Below are positions 62,704 through 64,000 of a DNA stretch of 64,000 bases, one piece after another (within the stretch, counting starts at the first letter, position 1; every line of letters starts with the position of its first letter). The stretch covers positions 3,720,001-3,784,000 of the forward strand of contig NC_135252.1 in NCBI RefSeq assembly GCF_964204865.1. The letters run 5' to 3'. The DNA is from Styela clava (taxonomy: Eukaryota; Chordata; Ascidiacea; Stolidobranchia; Styelidae). Position numbers and translations under genes: made by a program. Under the pieces are notes generated by a model. That model was not told the DNA's origin. It did not search any database and saw only the letters and a program-made list of their open reading frames with translations.

Positions 62704-64000
62704 AAGCTCATTAATTTTCCTTTTTTTCATTAGGGACTGTTCAACCACTATACTCACTAGATCAACTGAACTAGAAATATTTTCAATTAAATAACAGCTA
62801 ATTAGATAACGAATTAAAAGTTCATGATTAAATACTGATTTATAGTCTTATGATTTTGATTGTATAACTTTTATCCTTAGGAAGCATGGAACCTACTATC
62901 CATATTATGAGACACTGGCTCTATGGATAAAACATACAACAATTGATGTCATTTCAAATACAAAATAATGAAATTTTAACAGAAGTAAACTTGAGTTTTT
63001 ATAGATGGTAAATGGGTCTAGGATTGCTTCATATGTATAAATATGGAGTACATAGTGTTTTTATGATTAATTACTGAAATGTTTACACTTGGAAATGCAC
63101 AAAAATTAATGGAGATGTGGATTGCTGAGAATGGATAATTTGTTATGACTGTATTGTATTGATATCTATATTATGGAAGTCTTACTATGTATGCCTGGTA
63201 AGTTTGATCAATGACATATGGATTCATTTATTCAATGACTAGTTTGCATGATAAGAATAATGATTTATTACCTTGTTGGTGATATCTTACAGGTATTCAT
63301 AATGATTTGATGAAATTTGTATTCTGCCAAGATGTCATTGATTCTAATGGTACAATACTTTGGTAATTTGTTGATCAGTAATTCAATACATAAACAACTT
63401 TTATTGGGTATGTGACAATTACTGTTTAATCTTGTTAATTGAGCTATCAATCAATATTCTAGTGCCAAAGTAAGCAAACATAACCGTAAATGTCAACTGG
63501 AATTTGAATCTCTTTTGTAACACTGATGGTTTTCTTTCTTTAAATCCCATAGTTTTCTTATTTTATTATGTGATTAGAATAGGGATGTATGAACTGATGT
63601 TGGTAGCACCGGACATGTTATTAAATTCAAAATTTTTCACCTCAACATTTTTACTTAGTTTTGCAATATTAATTATTATTTAATTGTAGAATAAATCAAT
63701 CTCAATAAAACTTATATTATAATTTCTTGCTTTTTTGTTTGTTTTGTTCTGTTTGCATTATAAATACATTTTTACAGTATTGTAACTTTAACCTACAGTC
63801 TACAGCTGTAGGAATTTTGATGATAGATGAAAATTAGGATTGGGAAGGCAATAATTACGGTATCACGTGCATCATGTTATTAATTTATAATACTTTTTTT
63901 TACGTAATGGACCAATTGGCTAGTTCCAATATATTTGATGAAAAGTTCAATACAACATATTTTAGTTGTGAAATCTTTTTATTTCATGTAATGAGTTTTA
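62704..64000. other. UVSSA 3' side
   Basis: No exon is recognised. AATAAA at 63690 and 63704 may mark the end of a long UVSSA 3' UTR. The rest is AT-rich. Confidence 0.35.

Overview
The window reads as nuclear DNA of an invertebrate animal. The genes have spliceosomal introns with GT/AG borders, the sequence is AT-rich, and the proteins are plainly metazoan (MICAL-like, AIFM3-like, BORCS8, MBD+CXXC, RBBP4/7, calcineurin B, UVSSA). The calcineurin B and RBBP4 products are very close to vertebrate ones. Together with the dense tRNA-derived SINE, hAT, piggyBac and BEL/Pao content, this makes an invertebrate deuterostome such as an ascidian tunicate my best guess; the species is not proven from the sequence.

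Layout. 1-2.6 kb: an intronless MICAL-like gene (minus) with five NPF motifs and only half of a LIM domain. 5.7-12.3 kb: a ten-exon AIFM3-like Rieske/flavoprotein gene (plus), whose introns hold a SINE head, a mariner-like transposase relic and hAT scraps. 14.1-14.7 kb: a two-exon BORCS8 gene (minus), convergent with AIFM3. 15-21.5 kb: a transposon-rich stretch (a 126-bp MITE, two hAT elements with 8-bp target duplications, SINE pieces) and one doubtful minus-strand gene. 21.9-23.4 kb: an intronless MBD+CXXC (MBD1-type) gene (plus). 23.6-25 kb: a MITE with a perfect 8-bp target duplication and a truncated hAT copy. 26.4-28.8 kb: a satellite array with a period of about 95 bp. 29-34 kb: gene-poor, with a 64-bp tandem duplication and a dispersed repeat. 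34.1-37.7 kb: a large intronless reading frame for a nucleotidyltransferase/TPR-like protein, cut by one in-frame TAG. 39.8-42 kb: a two-exon RBBP4/7 histone chaperone gene (minus). 44.6-55.8 kb: a nest of mobile elements, with piggyBac transposase pieces on either side of a hAT MITE that holds a 7.6-kb BEL/Pao LTR retrotransposon. 55.9-58.1 kb: a SINE and a 1-kb element with perfect terminal inverted repeats. 58.6-59.1 kb: intronless calcineurin B (plus). 60.0-62.7 kb: two-exon UVSSA (plus).

The genes do not form one pathway. They cover endosomal and lysosomal traffic (MICAL-like, BORCS8), redox/cell death (AIFM3), chromatin (MBD1-like, RBBP4/7), calcium signalling (calcineurin B) and transcription-coupled repair (UVSSA). 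Coding regions with few or no introns (MICAL-like, MBD+CXXC, calcineurin B, nucleotidyltransferase, RBBP4, UVSSA) contrast with the intron-rich AIFM3.

The most unusual items are the nucleotidyltransferase/TPR-like gene with its internal stop, the nested transposons with a clean insertion order, a 437-bp tandem duplication inside the BEL element, the 95-bp satellite, and the half-LIM MICAL-like protein.
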